From: Ulota crispa
Lineage: Eukaryota > Streptophyta > Bryopsida > Orthotrichales > Orthotrichaceae
Length of the DNA: 64,000 nucleotides
Reading direction: 5' to 3'
Assembly: GCA_963920765.1 (NCBI GenBank)
Contig: OY987251.1
Location: forward strand, 250,501 to 314,500
A program made the position numbers and the translations under genes. Below the pieces are notes generated by a model that had not been told where the DNA came from, ran no database searches, and saw only the letters and a list, made by a program, of their open reading frames with translations. This document shows, piece after piece, positions 59,285 through 64,000 of the stretch; within the stretch, counting starts at the first letter, position 1; each line of letters starts with the position of its first letter.

Positions 59285-62085
59285 TAGAGCTAAACGCTAA
59301 GCAGATTAATGAAAATGGCTCCAAAACATACCTTCTGGCCGAAGTATAATCTCAATGGCTTCTTGCAAACTAGGCTTTGCCAATTTGAGCTTGAAACCAC
59401 TTGTTCAAACAACACACTAAGCCGTTTTGAGCCAAATTTGAGATAGTAGGATCTGGCAAAGCAAAGGAAGGCAAGAAGAGAGAAGGTTGTAGGAGCAAAG
59501 AGTGGAAGTTTGCAATAAGTGAAGCTAGAATGAGTGTGATTGAGGCTACAAGGAGTGTCTATGAGGGAAGGATGACAGCAAGCAAAGGCATCTGTAGTGA
59601 GTGGGCAAACTTAAGTTACTAATAAAATGATAGCGACTGCAGAAAATTGCAAAGATGCCATGGAAGTGACACGCAGCAGGAGGCGTGTGGGCCAATGGCC
59701 GGTTACTTCACTCCGGCAACTTGGTTGGAAGTTTTCCAATGATGTTAAGTTAGGTGAACTTGGCAAAGGGGCCAAGACATTTAGCAAATGTGTTAAAGAA
59801 TATTCTCATATTTGGAAATCCAAAGTTTTGTTAGGTTGAAAGGATTCCCAATTGAGGGAGCAAGATTGTCTTGTTGTTGTCTCAAAAATCTGAAATACGC
59901 TCATGTTTGTGATATGATTTTCATTGACCTTTTAACCCTTAAACATTTGAGCATGCTATTGTGACTAGTACAATATGACATATTTTTCTTGTACTTGGAA
60001 TGGATCCACATCTTTACTACATTTGAGATCAACAAAGAAATTGGAATATAGATCAATGAGATTCTAGTGAGCTATTCAAGATTCCAAATTAAAACTTTTT
60101 GTTGGTAGCAAATGCCACTTATACGACAAAATATATACTATGCCCTATGGAGTTAATCACAGTTCCAAAATAGTAGTATTAAAAAAATCTAAATTAAATT
60201 ATAAGTTTGTTTTCCAAAATCCAAATTGGATCTTTATTGCATACAATTGGAAAGCTTATGACAATAAAGTTCATAATTGTATATTGCAACTTCCCGTTTG
60301 GAACTAAAAATCCACTTTTCAATACAAATTGTGGACGCAAAATAAATAAAAGAATCACTTATTTTATTTCACACTTGATTGTTCCTAAACAAAAACTCTT
60401 TTAAACACACAAGGTTTGTCCTTGAATCATGTTAGCAATTAGAGTCATTACTCTTCTTTTGCAATTATGAAATGCCTACATTTGGGATTGATTAGTTTTA
60501 TTTAAACTATTAGGGTAAGAGAATGGATAGAAGTTGGAAAATTTCTTGTAGTACTTTAAATTAGGTATTGAAGATCCATATTCCTATGTTCATTCAATCT
60601 TTATTAGCATGGATCAATGGTCAAAATTGATTGCATTCATATCCAAAGAAATAAAATCAAACAATAAAAGGGATGGCATTTGTATAGAAATCTAAAGAGA
60701 TTATCCAAAAACTACAATACAAGTAATGAAATATGTATTTTGAAAACCAAAATTGTATTCCAAATTATATTGCTAGTGTTGTTATTGTTATTTTTGCTTC
60801 AAAATTAACTTATTGTTTCAGTTCAAACACTGAAAGGTTATAGGCTTCTGCACAGCCCAATGGAACTTTTTATCACAATAGAGTTTGGTAATGGAAATGG
60901 ACTTGACTTCAAACAAAATAGAGTGAAGGCTTCTTTTAATTTAATAATAAAAATGCACACAATATCTTCTAATAATGACAAATACTTAAGTGTTATTTTG
61001 TGCTTGTAATAATAAGAAAATCAAAGAACATTGAGTATGTGTATGTACATAGGGGTGCACCTAGAAGTGAAGTATTTGGTTAACACAATATAGTGCAATT
61101 GCTAGAATATAGAGCAATCAATGAACTAAATTCAAAACATTTAACACAATACAATATACATCATATTGAAAAATAAGATTAAGGCAAGCATAATGAAATA
61201 CTTCAACATAATGAAATGGGAAGTTTAACCACAACAAGAGGTAATGGTAAACAAACAACAAGAGGTACTGGTAACTCAAGGATTACTTTTAAGGGTTCAC
61301 GTAAGGGTGTTCTCTCACACCAAGGGTGGAGGTATAAAACATAACTTTGTGGGTATAACATTTGAGCTCATTCACACAAAATAGAGAGAAATAATCTCCA
61401 TGGAACATAGAGATCCCACTAAAATTTTGTTGTATTCCAACATTCAAGTACTTTTGAAGATTATAATATTTCCCGTGGAATAGTTTAAGATATAACCCAT
61501 AAGCTATGTCATGTGCCACATTGGATGTTCCCTCTTTGGTATAAAACCACACTTCCAATCCACAAAACAGATGAAATACATTAGCTTGTACTTAGAAAGC
61601 AACTATTCTATTGAGTGACTAGCTTGATCATTGGGTGCCTCATTAATTGTGTGCAAAGACTTCAAACTAGTTCATGTACAAGAATTATTCATGTAGGGAT
61701 GGCCAAAGTAACAAAAACTTGCAAAAGTGAAGACTTTCTAACTACAATACACTATTTGGCCGTAAATTATTTTGCCATTCTCGTAGGCTATTTTATGAGT
61801 TGAACAATTAAAAAGAATATAGGAACGTTTAGAATAACAACAACTAAAAATAATTCAAAGTCAAAAAACAAAATCACAATCTCTTAAAACAAACCCTTGT
61901 GACCCTAAGACCATCTTTCTTGAAGTTCAAAAATGCTTTCTTTTTTTCAAAAGACGTAGCCAAAGCAATATCATCGTCACCAAATGCATTTTGCAGCATC
62001 ATCACCCTTAGAAACACAAAAGGTAAGCCATAAAAAGGACAAAACCACTCACACAAGCACTACCAAGTGTTCCTTCTAACATCTA
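59285..62085. other. Non-coding stretch
   Basis: 59300-59840 is slightly GC-richer and holds a 70-codon plus-strand frame (59627-59839) of unknown meaning. The remainder is AT-rich with short open frames on both strands (61289-61558 and 61874-62056, minus) that match nothing I know. Confidence 0.4.
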
Positions 62086-62087
62086 AG

Positions 62088-62122
62088 TATTTTATTTATT
62101 TATTTATTTATTTATTTATTTC
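62088..62122. repeat. (ATTT)n microsatellite
   Basis: Eight tandem ATTT units. Confidence 0.95.
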
Positions 62123-62124
62123 CT

Positions 62125-63325
62125 GCTTTGCCATTTGGAGAGAGAGTTTCTCACATTTGCGCTAGCATTGTCATCATAAACTCCAAGTGGACAACTCCTC
62201 AAGAAGAGTTGTACTTATAACAACATATCGCACACAACTGCTAGATGCAATGCTTGGCACTGCTACTGCTACAATGTACCTTCTCCTCTTTCATGGTGCA
62301 CAAAGTTTTGCAAAACATGCAATAAATGAGAGGATGTAGCAACACTACTATTCCCAAGTAAACCTTTTGCTGATAATCTTATTGAATGGAACTTCGCATT
62401 GGCATATTGCAAGATGAGTTTGCATGGTGTTGAGTTTCTAAAGGTGACCTTGAGTTGGCCTAGAATTAGAATCCCCTATTTTTGTCCAAAAAACCAACAA
62501 CAACAAGGATGAGGAGTCCTATTACTAGTAAGATTCTAAACTAAACTAGCGGCATTCATCGTAAGAATTTTATTTGAACTTTTGTATATTGATAACTTTA
62601 ATTGATTTGGAATCCAAAAACATTTCAACGTAACAAAATGTTTTCAAATCATTTGGTAGTAGCAACAGAAAAATGAAATCATGAAAGTACAAAGTTGTCC
62701 CTAAAATCACAAAATTCTAAAAAGCAACAAAGTGAAGCAAAGAAGCAATAAAAATGTGACTTCTTTAATATCACTATGTGCACCCTCTCTGATATCACCT
62801 CAACTTCAATAGGTATCTTCTTGTTTTCTATAATTATAACACAGAGACTAAACATGTGATATTTAAGAGGTCACGGTGATTTTAGCAATATGATATGGGC
62901 TACCTGAAGTCCATAAGTAATAGTCTAGAAAGTTTGGTTTGCAAAACTTTAGAAGGTACTTGGAAGACATTGGAAGTTGGTTATAAAATATCAAGAGACA
63001 TGCCCAAATTAGAGCACATGCCAAAATTTTGGAAAAAATGTAGGCAAAGAGATTGATTAGGAGCGTAGGAAGAAAATACATACATGAATTAATCTGTATT
63101 TAGTTAAATATGACATATTAGTATTGGAGTGAAAATTTTGTAAAACAAAATGACTTGTGTGGCAAAATCAAAGTTGAATAAAAAAGGGAATCTTGATTAT
63201 GATCATCCTAGGACTCTCCAAGAAGGAAATTTGGTATGGAGGAGAGAGACAAGCAAATACAAAAGAAAAACGACATAGCTGAAATTTGGGTGAAGTAAGT
63301 ACAATGATTAAGTAGAAGAAAACAC
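62125..63325. other. Non-coding stretch
   Basis: No recognisable gene or repeat; short frames only. Confidence 0.4.
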
Positions 63326-63331
63326 TTTGCA

Positions 63332-63572
63332 GATACGGACCTTCGGAATTCAAGTGATTTTGTTCACTTGTGCTACGAGCAGCTTTACCACATTCATGCT
63401 TCTCGGCCAGTACGGACATTTGGGTTTCAACTTTGTGTCTTTCCTCTCTTCACGAGCACCTATACCATGTTCAAGTTTGCCGGCCAATACGAACGTTTGG
63501 GATTCACCTTCCTGTCTGATTTTCTTTTTGCACGAGCTTTTTTACCACGTTCATGCTTCTCGTTCAACACCG
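63332..63572. repeat. Three-unit 78-bp tandem repeat
   Basis: Three units begin with cagatacggaccttcgga, ccagtacggacatttggg and ccaatacgaacgtttggg and each ends with a ttcatgcttctcgg-like phrase. The period is near 78 bp, a multiple of three, so open frames pass through as 26-residue repeats on either strand. On the minus strand the units resemble NEKHERGKKARAKRKSDRKV, basic. The block is GC-richer than its surroundings. It may be part of a gene that continues past the window end, but no family is recognised. Confidence 0.65.
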
Positions 63573-63574
63573 GT

Positions 63575-64000
63575 ACTCTATCCTTCTCGTTAATCCATGG
63601 CTGCTCCAGTGGTGGTAACAAAGTACACAACACGGCAACCGTTGTAAGTACATGACTTGCCAAAAAATAATGTTAATTTTTAAAAGCAGAAATATTTGTA
63701 CTGGCACAAAAAATGAAGAGAGGTTGGAACTCACACCTGTCTCCAAGTGTGCATGCAATACAAATTGCGACCTTTGACTAGAAGCTGGCGCATGAAGTGA
63801 CAAGGCTTTTTACCCGTGCTCCACATGACCTCAATCTAGCACATTGCAAGATACAATAAAGATTTACTCCAAAATAGCATTAACGTATAAATACTTGTGA
63901 GCAACACTAGAGTACTTAAGATGTCAAAGCATTGCAATCCAATGAAGGGACATAAGGAAACTTTGAACTTTTTACTCACGGTAAAAGTGTGTTGCTGCTC
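63575..64000. other. Window end, no clear gene
   Basis: A minus-strand frame (63564-63803) and plus-strand frames overlap the 78-bp repeat. Nothing recognisable follows to the end. Confidence 0.35.

Noticed and set aside
1-64000. CRISPR array, prokaryotic operon or organelle insert
   Set aside because: No regularly spaced identical repeats, no ribosome-binding-site pattern, no recognisable plastid or mitochondrial gene.

Overview
The window is nuclear DNA of a land plant with a large, repeat-rich genome. It is AT-rich, has no dense coding, and its genes are split by introns of up to about 3.6 kb with GT/AG borders. The protein families are plant ones: an aspartic protease of nucellin type, a DnaJ protein with a C-terminal DnaJ-X domain, and plant En/Spm-type transposon proteins. 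The species cannot be told from the sequence; a fern, gymnosperm or other large-genome plant would fit. No organelle, viral, bacterial or CRISPR sequence was seen, and no tRNA or rRNA gene.

Layout. 0-13 kb: dispersed repeats, a minisatellite (2.76-3.08 kb), a long foldback element (7.0-7.9 kb), a candidate membrane-protein exon (6.3 kb) and an orphan aspartic protease exon carrying the DTGS motif (9.8 kb). 13.8-19.1 kb, plus strand: a decayed multi-part gene with a transposon-like N-terminal section, a helical section and an FCP1/NLI-type phosphatase domain riddled with stops. 20.8-22.5 kb: a more GC-rich, unrecognised block. 23.9-34.05 kb, minus strand: exons of a split aspartic protease gene whose splice phases match, with two transposable elements sitting in its introns. 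34.8-35.7 kb: low-complexity arrays. 35.85-39.08 kb, plus strand: exons of a decayed En/Spm (Transposase_24 plus DUF8039-like) transposon gene. 40.4-40.9 kb: a coding-looking minus-strand exon. 48.9-53.8 kb: a 4.9-kb element with hAT-like ends and an 8-bp target duplication, itself carrying a 1.66-kb foldback. 55.3-58.5 kb, minus strand: a nine-exon DnaJ/DnaJ-X pseudogene, with a 0.6-kb terminal-inverted-repeat element just upstream. 63.3-63.6 kb: a 78-bp tandem repeat.

The recurring theme is decay by C-to-T change. In the recognisable genes most stops are TAG or TGA where the family has Gln, Trp or Arg, splice acceptors read CAA where CAG is expected, and the second catalytic DTG of the protease reads DTR. 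This is what long-term cytosine methylation of silenced plant DNA would leave. Apart from the protease, whose exons lack stops, nothing here looks like an intact gene. The most unusual items are the FCP1-like domain in a transposon-like setting and the three long foldback elements.
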